Positions 47,161 to 57,719 of a DNA stretch of 60,000 nucleotides are shown here, piece by piece; the stretch's first letter is position 1, and every line of letters begins with the position of its first letter. The translations under genes were made by a program, and so were the position numbers. Origin of the DNA: Membranipora membranacea. Lineage: Eukaryota > Bryozoa > Gymnolaemata > Cheilostomatida > Membraniporidae. Location of the stretch: assembly GCA_914767715.1 (NCBI GenBank), contig OU612069.1, forward strand, positions 4,714,001 to 4,774,000. The letters run 5' to 3'. Below the pieces are notes generated by a model, which saw nothing but the letters and a program-made list of their open reading frames with translations, searched no databases and had not been told where the DNA came from.

Positions 47161-47960
47161 ACCAGGTAAGTGGCTGACAGGATACCCGACCATTAGCCCC
47201 CCAACTGTGTCCATGCGGACACAGTTGGGGGGCAACCTGTACTGGACCGGTATAGACGGAAGGGCAACTTGTTTTATTGGACTGACCAATTTCGCTGAAT
47301 AGGCATGGGCGGATAGTCAAAACGGAATGCCCAACTGCTTCAGCTTGATCTGAAGCCTTTACCGACAGGCCCCTAGTGAAATTACATTATTGCTAGCAAG
47401 GTGCTTAGTTGACATTATGCTGAGAACAGCTTATATTAAGAGATTGTATGTGCCAGTTAAAAGTCTTCATCCACAAGAAGAGATGTTAAAACACCACCTG
47501 TATTACTGACCCTTATTTGAGCAGACCAGAAAAGACCTAGATGAGCATGCATGCAATGACTGGTTCATGTTCTAGCTTGAATTTAAAAAACCTATCATAG
47601 CAAGCAAGCATTTTCACATTTACTACACGGCACTTAGACGTACTTCTTGTGTTACACTTGTTTAGACAAAGAGGGGAATAAGTGACAATAACAGCAGGTA
47701 CTCCTATTATTATGTCATAAGACTGATCAGTGTAAACAACCCTCAATTTCTAGCCCACATTTGGTGATGCTCGCTTCCTTTTGCCATCATTTATCTAAAC
47801 CATGGATCTTGCCAATGCGACGCCCATCGAATTAAGTCACATATATTGAAATAGTCTTGTAGAAACCCGGTCTGCTCAAACACCTGTTTTCTCTTGACAT
47901 ACTCATTCGAGAACAAACTACTGCAGCCTTTCTAGCATTCCTGTTTAAGGAGAGCGAGGT
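47160..47960 (+). repeat. Repeat module G, copy 1
   Basis: Collinear with 54040-54920: 'tggctgacaggataccc', 'ctggaccggtatagacggaa', 'agcatgcatgcaatgac' and 'cttgacatactcattcgag'. It is a diverged relative of the middle of E. The minus-strand frame at 47537-47746 has no recognised domain. Confidence 0.6.
47196..47233. repeat. Perfect 17-bp hairpin with ATGC loop
   Basis: 'gccccccaactgtgtcc', then ATGC, then 'ggacacagttggggggc': every base pairs. Sibling copies at 24265 and 54058 have only part of the stem. Confidence 0.95.
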
Positions 47961-48900
47961 GTGAAACTGCATAAAAATGACATAAAGAGGAAGCAATCGT
48001 ACTTGGAAAATAGCCAGTCTTGTCTTTTCTCTTTACATGAGAGCTCCAATTCAGAATCGATCAATCAAACTTAATGTAGATGATCAATTGAAATGTGCGC
48101 ATGATAAATATTTGTAGAGTTTCCAAAAAATTATATATACGCAAAAGGAAGTTATTAAGTATTAAATCAAAATCAGAGTTCCCAATTTTAGGTTTTTTTC
48201 AAAAGACAGTTAATCATATTTATCCCTGTTGTCAGGGAACACCACGGCCACTGGGATTCAATAAAAAATTGAAAAGCAATAACTCTAATACAGCATAGGT
48301 GCTCAATTAGTCTGTGTCCCAATCTCTTACAACTCAGATATTTCTGTCCAGTGACCACCAATGCATTATAAGTAACACCAAACAATACTTAACAACTCTG
48401 TCAAGGTCTGTAGGCCTATTATGATACAATACAATTCATTTAATATATGTGGTATCCAGTCATTACGAAGTGCGGTGAAGTTGTATCATCAAAGAATGCA
48501 GCGGTGTTTCCGTTGGAGGGGAGGGGAAGGGGGGGGCCTCACAGCACCTCTGTCAAACCAAAAAAGCTTTATCTCTTTAACCCAAGAGTTCATTTGGTGT
48601 TCCACTGTGCTGCACAGGATAGTCAATGATGACAGGATCACATCTGAAAGCTAAAACTCCATCCTGATTAGGAAGCCCTAACCTGAGCAACCCTGATTAT
48701 CTCAATAAACAACATTTTAAATGAGTTAGATTTAGATATGTTTATAATCTTAGCAATCTTAGAAGCTGTGCCCATTTCATATTTCATTGATAGTACATTT
48801 TATTAATTACTATGTGATAATACACCCTAGGCATCGTAATTTTGAACTTAATATAACTAATTGGTATTGGAAATCTCAGATTATCTTAATTTTTACCAGA
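47960..48900 (+). repeat. Patchwork of E, B and B-end pieces
   Basis: 47970-48080 is the E tail ('gagagctccaattcagaatc'). 48220-48480 is the middle of B ('ccctgttgtcaggg', 'gctcaattagtctgtgtccc'). 48490-48760 is the B end with a G-rich tract at 48513-48537. Junctions are abrupt. No gene. Confidence 0.55.
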
Positions 48901-50500
48901 AAGTAATGACGTAACGGAGTCATTTGCCCAATAATCAAGTTATTGATGTTCCTAAACTGGTGTGGCAGATCAAGCAACATTTATCAAGCTGGTCTACATT
49001 GCCATACAGAGCAGCGCCAACCTTTCTTGCACTAATTAACAACAGTCCAAGGCTGTGAATATCATCCTGAAACTCTGTTGATTTGATGACTGCTGGCCTG
49101 ATTCATACCTGGGGTGTATTGCTATGTAGGCGAATTGAGATTTTCAATCCAAGCATAATTCTTGCCAAAGTAATTGTTATTATTATAATTACGAAATTAT
49201 AGATTCACTTGGTTGTTTTATAAATAGAGGATTTTCAAGTGGGAGATATGGAGTTAAAGTAATCACAATTATTTTCCTGAATTAATATCACAAAACATAT
49301 TATTGTGATAAAATTATGGTTATTAATGTACTGTACAACTATCGGTTAGAAACTGTGTCGTTTGCTTATTTAAGCCTGCATGACAAGAATAAGTACCACT
49401 TTTAACAGGATGATAAGAGCGTTTGAATTTGTAAGAACAGGATTCCTAATTTGGCAATAAGTGGGCGTAGACTTGTGATACAGATAGTAGTTTGAACTTG
49501 ATCTGTGCTGCCCAAAATTGCTTATTATTATTATGATTTATTATGATATTGATTGTTTATTTGAGCCAATTGTTACATATTAAATGAAATTATTTTCAGT
49601 TGCATTGACTATGAGCCAGCCTGCCAGCGTGTCAGACAATGAACAAAACTAATATCTGACTGTGCATTGATACAATGGTAAATCGTTGATTTTTATTTTT
49701 AAATACCCAACCGAGGTGTGTGGCTTATGGGATTCGAAACGTTTCACATGTGTCCATGTGCCCCTTGACCATCTGTTGGACAAATTTAACGGGACAACCT
49801 GTACTAAAAAGGCATAAGCAGATGAAAAATTTGTTTTAATGGACATACAGTTTTAGCTGAATGGATAAACCAAATTGAATGGCGAATCTTTTTTCAGCTC
49901 AATCCAACAAGCCACCTGGGAAAGAGGTATGAGTTGGGTATACCATGAATTGGCTACAATTTTTTATAGAAACAGAGGGGCAACAAAAAATTACATAGTA
50001 TACAACATGTATTATTGAACCTCATCGGTACAGACCTAAATAGACCAAGATGAACATGCATGCTATGGCTGGTTCATGCCACGAAGTTAAAATTAAAAAA
50101 CCGCTCAATTTATCCTTATATTAACTGATATGGCACTTGTACGCACTTCTTGTGACACGCCTATTAGGACAATAATGGGGGAATGAGTGGCAAAACAGCA
50201 GACTGATCAGTTTAATTGTTCCTCTATCTCGAGCCCACATTTTGGGAAACTCACTCCATTTTGCAATCATTGATTTAAGTTTCATATATTGCCAATGCAA
50301 CGCCAATCGAACCAAGTCACAATTTATTGAAGCAGTCTTTTAGAAATCAGTCTTTGATTTGGTCAAACACCTATTTTCTCTTGACATACTCATTCGAGAA
50401 CAATCTACTGCAGCCTGTCTAGCAATCCTGTTTAAGGAGAGCAAGTTGTGATACTGTTGAGATATTTGAATACTAGATGTATAAAAATGACAAAAAGAGA
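48900..50500 (+). repeat. Repeat module E, copy 5
   Basis: Contains the tract at 48960-49110 whose minus strand has the clearest copy of the conserved frame, then the A/E core and the E tail to 'ataaaaatgacaaaaagag' (50479). No gene. 50500-50780 is AT-rich spacer with nothing recognised. Confidence 0.6.
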
Positions 50501-50779
50501 AGGTACACACTCAAAAATCATAACCTTAAAATAATCCTTTGATAGTATCAAGTTAAACTTCCTCGCATTCGATCCAATTAAAATATTGTTTTGAGCCAAT
50601 GCACATATTCTAATTGACTACATGACCAGAGAAACACTTGCATCTATTAGACATGAACTGAACAAAGTTTCAAAACTATTCTTTCCTGTAAAATTCTAAT
50701 TAGGTTAATTTGAAACCATGGTCAACAAATTAAAAAAAAAGTTTACTTTTATTTATTTTTTAATGTAATGCAATGTAAT

Positions 50780-52960
50780 GTAGAATAATGAGTCATTCTT
50801 TCGTTTGTTATTTATCGCTTCTGTTGTGACAACTCATGCCCACCCTATTAATTTGATCAAAATTTTTAGCGCTGCTTGTTTTTCAATCTTTAGCTAATCT
50901 GCTAATCAATTTCAACCTAAGACCACCTCCAGTATGCAGTAAATTTATTACTTTGTGAGGCCTTACGTTGTTCTCTAGGCTTTGAGAGTCGAGGTTCCAC
51001 CCTGAACCCCGTATCGGGAGGTTGTGGGTGGGGGGGGGGCTTACAGCGCTTCTACCAAAGCTGAGAATAATTGATTTGACACTGCGCTGCACAGGATAGT
51101 CAATGATGGCAGGTTCACATTCAAAAGTTAGAAGTCTGTTTAGGGAGCCCAAATCTGAGCAGCCCTGATTGTCATAATGAACAACATGGAAAATGAATTA
51201 TGGTGATCTATTAATATTATTAGTAAAATAAGTAATTGAAAGATCATGGAACTGAGGAAATTTTAAGTTGGATAGGCCAGATAATCGTGAAAACAGCGTC
51301 ATTTCGCTCTATTTTTCAGTAACAAAGTTTTCTTATTCACTGGTAATCGGCTACATTTAGTTATTTTTACAGGATAACATACCCTTGGCATAGTAAATGT
51401 TAACATACTACTACTTGATAGAGTTGAAAGTCTCAGATTATCATGTCTTATTGACTTACTGTACAAATTATTTTTATTTCAAATTGGTACAGAGTTGATT
51501 TTTTATTACATGAGGTGATGAGGACTAATTAATTTGCTAAATATAGTCTCATCATACTACATTTTTGTTCTGGTCGATTTTCTTGCTAATTGATTCAATA
51601 TCTGATAGTTATTTTGTATCAAGTTTGCCCTGTATACTTAAGAAAGTTTGAAAAGGTTACTGTCCAGTAGATTTAGGATAGGTAAGATGTATTCCATCCC
51701 ATAGAAAGATAAGCAAAGTAGATATTTCATGTCAGCTTGGAAAAGCTCCATTGGGCTATGTACTGAAATGCCGATAAACTACAAACCCAACATGAGGAGC
51801 ATAGAGCACCATTGAAAAGTGCTGCTTTGCACCCTCAAGGATTATTACTTTCCCTATATTATTTATAGATCAGTCTTTGAGAATCGGCACCGGTGTTGTA
51901 ATATTTCAGATAGTTTAAACGACACATAATACTATATCATACCTAATTTCAATTCGGTAAAATCGCAATTCCAATCTGTCTGCAGCATTACTTTGAAGAG
52001 TATTAAGAAACCACATCACTTGCTGGTGTCTTGCTGAACATTGTTCCAGTATGTTGTTATACATCTTTTAAAATACTATTCCCAAGGTGGTATAGAAACA
52101 TTGCGGCAGCAGAAATCCTATCCCATTACACTCATGCTATTGGTTGAGAGGAAAATCCAATGCTCGCATATTATTGGAATGAGCATTATGATGAGAGAAA
52201 GCACTGAACGTTGTGACAGTTTTATGAAAAAACATTACCACAATGCATTTCATTTTGAAAATTATTGGTGGCTATGAGTCGGTTGTCACAGCATTATAAA
52301 ACAAACTTCATGGGATGATTATAATATAATGCTGTAGTGATAGAAAAACTGTGATGCTATAATATTGTTAACATTGAATTCTTTTTGATAGCATGATCAT
52401 AACATCATTAAAGTGCTAATTATAAGCTGTTTTCTCGCATTTTACAGTGATGTATCATCATATCAAAAATAATGTTTGACTATTACTAAGAACCAAATAT
52501 TCTGCTACAACTGAATCTGAACATTGTGATTACCATTCTGTATCCTATTAGACAATAACCCAATCCTATCATTTACACACCGTGTAATACTTGATACATT
52601 TGTATGCAAAACATTGTTACAATGTTCACCGTTTGCTGGGTTTTTGACCTTCATTTGTAACAAAAAGTCAAATAGCTTTTAGGTTATTGAATATAAGGAT
52701 CACAACAATTCCAAGGGAGCAGTATTTATTAGCATTTATAAACTTGGATTTTCAGCTTTTTGATAGGTAAACTATAAAGAATAATCCCTCTTCTTTTATA
52801 TCTACTGGTAGGAACAATAACAATTGTCTTAAACAAACTGCTCTCATGGATTTGTAAATAAAAGGCAATGTCACCTTGTCTAGCATACTCTGCAAGTCCT
52901 CATCGAAAAGGTAATAAAACTGCCAACACAGGTTTCCAAAATTTAAATTCACACTTCCGC
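50780..52960 (+). repeat. B-end block followed by module D, copy 3
   Basis: 50780-51050 is a B end (G-rich tract 51016-51039). 51050-52960 is collinear with 26880-29000. It includes frames at 52041-52277 (plus) and 52752-52952 (minus) that have counterparts in copy 2. Confidence 0.65.
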
Positions 52961-52974
52961 CTTTGAATTTTATT

Positions 52975-53960
52975 AATCGCAGTCACATAGATATGTTGGT
53001 AGTTGGTTGTAAGACTGATCTGAATACAACAGCTTTATTTTCAGTTTTAACGCTTTTTATATTTGGTATATATTGCAGGTCATTGCCATCATTTTAAGGG
53101 CAATTCCTCCACCTGTACCATTTAAATATTTACAAACGTATTCAACTGTCAACAAATAGTCCATTGAAATAGTGAAAGTGAAAGATTTGAAAGAGTTCAA
53201 AAAAGTTTCCACCTCTATAAATGGGGCACAATCATAGACTTGATTATAAGCCTAGACATGACACTATATGGATATTGAGGCACTGAGGGACTTAATTGTG
53301 GGCAACGTAGCGTCATTGGAAGGTGTAGAAGCAATGTTGCTATCATTGATTTTCGGTCCACAATCCAGGTTTTTTGATCATAACTCGATCAATTTTGATC
53401 GGATTTTGAGTTTGAAAATTACAATAGATTTAGCAGCCTATCTCATTTACGGCAAAACAGTTTTGGAAGTCAGTGACTTGTTACCCCACAAACTTGATAT
53501 ACATATAGAAAGTCTTTTGTTCAGCTACACAAACTCCACAAGAAATTTAGAAGAATAGAATCAAAAGACAGTGGAAGTGGATATTCTAGTTTGTATCAAC
53601 TGTTGTGTCTTTTGATTGAAAGCCCAGCAATTTTGAATTCGGCACCCTATACTAGAATTAAATGTAAATGCTAATTTCATGTATTCAATTTGGCCCTCAA
53701 ATCGATTCCACACCGAGAAATGGAAACATAGTGACTTTGAAATAGAATTTCAATGGGCAAAAATGTTGCTAAACTGAACTAATACTAAGCAAAAGTAATG
53801 GATGAAAATTCATGCAGCAGCAGTGAATTTTTGTCAATTGTAACTTTGATAACATCCGAAAATTAACAAGTGTTATTATTAATAGACACAATTAAATTTT
53901 ATTTAGATTCTGATAATTTTAAATATACCTATCGTATACCATGATCACTGAGTTAGAACT
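52975..53960 (+). repeat. Repeat module X, copy 2
   Basis: Collinear with 37285-38290. The frame 53268-53558 (96 codons) is longer than the one at 37632 because the stop at its end is shifted. No known domain. Confidence 0.6.
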
Positions 53961-53966
53961 TTATCG

Positions 53967-54040
53967 ACATTGAGTGCCTCACTTCAGCTATATGTAGTGT
54001 CCTGTCTAGTTTTATAATTAAGTCTATGGGTAATTGGCTG
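53967..54040 (-). repeat. Inverted end of module X
   Basis: 'gtgcctcacttcagctatat' and neighbours are the reverse complement of sequence like 53235-53300, in the same orientation as the stretch inside A modules (for example 467-520). It lies head-to-head with X copy 2. Confidence 0.6.
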
Positions 54041-54920
54041 ACAGGATACCTGACCGTCAGCCTGTGTCCATGCGGACACAGTTAGGGGGGACAACCTGTA
54101 CTGGACCGGTATAGACGGAAGGGCAACTTGTTTTAATGGACAGACCAATTTTGCTGAACAGGCATAGGCGGATAGTCAAAACGGAATGCCCAACTTCTTC
54201 AGCATGACCCGAAGCCTTTACCGACTGGCCCCTAGTGAAATTACATTGTTGCTAGCATGGTGCCTAGTTGACGTTATGCTGAGAACAGCTTAAAATTAAG
54301 AGATTGTATGTGCCAGTTAGCAGTCTTCATCCACAAGAAGAGACGCTAGAGCTCGTGTAAAATTTACACAAATTTGGAGCAGTCAAGTGCTCTAAAAAGC
54401 AAGATTGCTCTTGTATGATGACTGTAATGACTAAATACTTTAAAACACCACCTGTATTACTGACCCTTATTTGAGCAGACCTAAATAGACCTACATGAGC
54501 ATGCATGCAATGACTTGTTCATGTTCTAGCTTGAAATTAAAAAATCCAATCAAAGGAAGCAAGCATTTTCACATTTACTACACTGCACTTAGACATACTT
54601 CTTGTGTTACACTTATTTAGTCTAAGAGGGGAATAAGTGACAATAGCAGCAGGTACTCCCATTATTATGTCATAAGACTGATCAGTGTAAACATCCCTCA
54701 ATCTCTAGCCCACATTTGGTGATGCTCACTTCCTTTTGCAATAATTGGTCTAAGCCAAGATCTTGCCAATGCTAAGCCCATTGAACTTAGTCACAATATA
54801 TCGAAACATTCTATTGGAAACCAATCTGATCAAACACCTGTTTTCTCTTGACATACTCATTCGAGAAAAAACTACTGCAGCTCGTCTAGCATTCCTGTTT
54901 AAGGAGAGCGAGTTGTGACG
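54040..54920 (+). repeat. Repeat module G, copy 2
   Basis: Collinear with 47160-47960, with an extra piece of about 75 bp at about 54350-54430. No gene. Confidence 0.6.
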
Positions 54921-55110
54921 TTATGACAGTGTCTTATTTTGATTTTGATTTTATTTTCTCCAACTAATTTTTCAGAACATGTCCTTCATGCAGTTCGACA
55001 AACTTAAATATTTAGGAGAAATTTTGGTAAAAATTTAAATTTAAAATCCCATCTCATTGAGATAAAACCCACTCATAGCAAACTTTAAGAGAAATCATGT
55101 TAATCAAAGG
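54920..55110 (+). pseudogene. Module L, decayed LINE RT, copy 7
   Basis: Short copy from 'ttatgacagtgtcttattttg' (54918) to 'aactttaagagaaatcat'. Decayed. Confidence 0.5.
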
Positions 55111-55167
55111 TAGCAAAGTAATTGCACAAACAGTCTGATATACTACTGTTGCGAGCATCTGACTCAC

Positions 55168-55308
55168 CTGTTTGGAAGGCTGGTCAAGCCACAGCCCCAA
55201 GCCTCTATAGTCTTCAATGATTGATTTTGCCCCAATCCTGCAGGTAGTTTCTTTAGGCCTTTATTGTCACGAACATCTAACGACTCCAGTCCTGGCAGTG
55301 TGCAGATG
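55168..55308 (-). CDS. LRR-coding exon, copy 3
   Basis: 141 bp on the minus strand with AG at 55309-55310 and the donor GTGAGTC at 55161-55167, phase 2 on both sides. It is open throughout and encodes 'LPGLESLDVRDNKGLKKLP' and 'QSLKTIEAWGCGLTSLP'. It is the most diverged of the three but still keeps the leucines, the Asn, the LP turns and the exact length. If the three belong to one transcript, this is the most upstream. No stop or frameshift is needed to read it. Confidence 0.65.
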
Positions 55309-55429
55309 CTGTTGAGGAGAAATAATGTAACGTTAAAATACCATGCAATACTGCTTGTCAGTTGATGGAGTAAACACAGTTGAGCAACACATTTTATTAA
55401 TGAGAGAAAGTTTTAGATTGATCAATTAC

Positions 55430-56040
55430 CTAGGGAGAGTTGTACCCATCAGATTTAGAGTTTTCTGTCTGAATAAATTTGGGTTTCCGTCTCATTGGAT
55501 ACTCCTGAGACAGGATCTAGACTAGTTCGCTTTAAATCGGTCAGCCAATAAAGAAAAATGGTTGACTACTAAACAAAATGGTTGGTTACATAAATGGTTG
55601 ACCAATCTGAAGGGGTCTAATAGCGTGTGACATCCCAAAGCATGAGTGGAGTGTTATATTGGATGTCTTAAGGGCGATGCTTCAATTCCTGATGCCAGCG
55701 ACCTCACTGTTTGTAGGCAGGTCAGAGCACATATATGGGCTACCCAAACCCATGACCGTCAATGCATGCTCGCTAAGTGAGTTACACTCTAAACCTATGC
55801 CACATTCTCCTAAATCCATCATATTTTTGTTAGCACTCCTAGCAAAGGCGTATACCCATTTGTGTTGGCTAAATAAATCATCACAATTACAGAGTCCCTA
55901 TATAAGGAAGATCTTTCAGGACCGACAGAGCCAGTATATCGTGGAGGCATGTGTCAAATGAGATCCACGGTTACACTAGCTTGATAAGCGCTTCTAGATA
56001 GCTGGACTCAGGAGGCTCTACTCGTCTTAGACCAACTTTC
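55430..56040. other. Low-copy spacer with a 100-codon frame
   Basis: Less repetitive within this window than its surroundings. A frame at 55659-55961 (plus) has no domain I recognise, no clear splice signals and no second copy here, so I do not call it a gene. 'aaatggttg' recurs several times at 55556-55600. Confidence 0.4.
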
Positions 56041-56720
56041 CTCAATTGAATAGTATAAAACCCATTCACTTTCCTGACAATCAGATATATGACAAAGTTC
56101 AAGATCCTGAGTTAAATTTTGTGTGGATCCAAACTTTATCCGCGGGTGATAAACATAATCTAGCTCAATATCTTGGGCATATACATTGAAATTACAACAA
56201 TTATATACTTGAATAAACTTGTTAAGATATTAAACATTGAAATAAGATTGGAAACCAACCAAGACCAATTGTGCCTATTGTGCCAATCGAGCCCCACTGG
56301 GGGAGCTTTCATTGTTGATTGTTCCAGCCCCCAGCACCCTCGGGTGTATACCTCTCCTTAAACATTGAAATAAGATTGGAAACCAACCAAGACCAATTGT
56401 GCCTAAGACTAATTTTCACTTTTGACTTTGCCTGTTGAGATTTTCTGGTAAATTACCACATTTGAATCATCACCATTGATAATTTAGCTCTTGATCAGAA
56501 TATTGTTTAAGATGTAGTATTAACAATTTTTAGTCTTTGGTAGTAACAGTATAAGGCTCCCTGTAGCGGATTATAATTGTACTTGTTGCATTTCGGACAT
56601 AGGATTATTGTGCTCGACATCTTGATCGAATTGAAAGCTTGTCGTATAAGATGCTTTGTTTAGACAAAGAGAGTAATCGAAGGCTATGCTCTCTGATGTA
56701 TTGCGCAATTGTAAGTGTTC
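56040..56720 (+). repeat. Repeat module C, copy 2
   Basis: Counterpart of 1790-2290. It differs by an internal duplication: about 46 bases beginning 'taaacattgaaataagatt' occur at 56231 and again, unchanged, at 56360, separated by about 83 bases of less AT-rich sequence. Confidence 0.65.
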
Positions 56721-57715
56721 TGCAGTCTATTGATAAACATGTTAAATGTCTTCTTTGTACAATTCACATTGTAGCAAAAAACAAAGCTTAATCAGGAAGT
56801 GATAATCACTAAATTTAGTCGATACTTAATAAAATGAGGGAGGAATTTGACATGCTGAGTCAAGCTTGGCGCTATCAATTTGTAAGGTTCAATGCTAAGG
56901 GTTTATATTTGTAAGATGAGTGATCAAATTGGTGCAAAGCCCTAGTATTATTACCTCGAGTGCAAATACAGTTTTAACTAGATGTACGAGCGAATTTGTT
57001 GCCCTCAATTATTTGTTGATTAAGAACAGGCACAAGCTGGCCCAGGATAGCAAATTAAGGTGGAAAAATGATAATTTATTTGAGCATCATGTTATGTCAT
57101 CATTATCAATGATTCTTCTATACATATGAGTTGTTGCAAAATACTCAATATTAAACTCAGCTCAACTTAAATATTCATTGTTAGAGCTGCGGTGTGAGAT
57201 AACAATAGCAGCCCAATGGCAATGATATTATTATCATTGAAATGTATAGACAGACAATGCCCTAAGAATGAATGTTATGTGTATTCAATGAATTGTAAGC
57301 TTGTCAGTCCAAACTAGGCCTCAACTAGAAGTATAAACTTCTGGAATTTAAACTTCTAAACTTCTAAATTGCTATAAAAATGTACTTTTTTTGCGATAAC
57401 CCTTCTCAAAGAATGCAGAATCTATTTTAGTAAAAATGTATACCCAGCATCAACATGACGAATAAGTCTGTGAATTTTCGAGTTAACACGGTTATTTTTG
57501 ACCCTATATAACTTTGTTGAAAGTCAAAAAGTAATAAATGCATCAAAAAGTACTGTTTTTTTAGACTTTATGGTTATTTGTTTTAAGATTTTACAACATA
57601 AAACCAAAATAAACATAGTTGCAGGTTAATAGGAAGCTATGTGAGTTTTTGAAGAGTATAAGGCAAACTAAGTTTGAGGTAGGGAGAGATAACAAGGAAA
57701 GTGGGGGAGAAGTAT
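56720..57715. other. Low-copy spacer without a recognised gene
   Basis: AT-rich. A 69-codon frame at 56920-57129 has no recognisable domain. 57325-57370 has short 'aacttct' repeats. Nothing else seen. Confidence 0.4.
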
Positions 57716-57719
57716 GATG

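Noticed and set aside
55659-55961. A 100-codon single-copy gene
   Set aside because: No domain, no clear splice or start context and no second copy for comparison; kept only as a spacer note.
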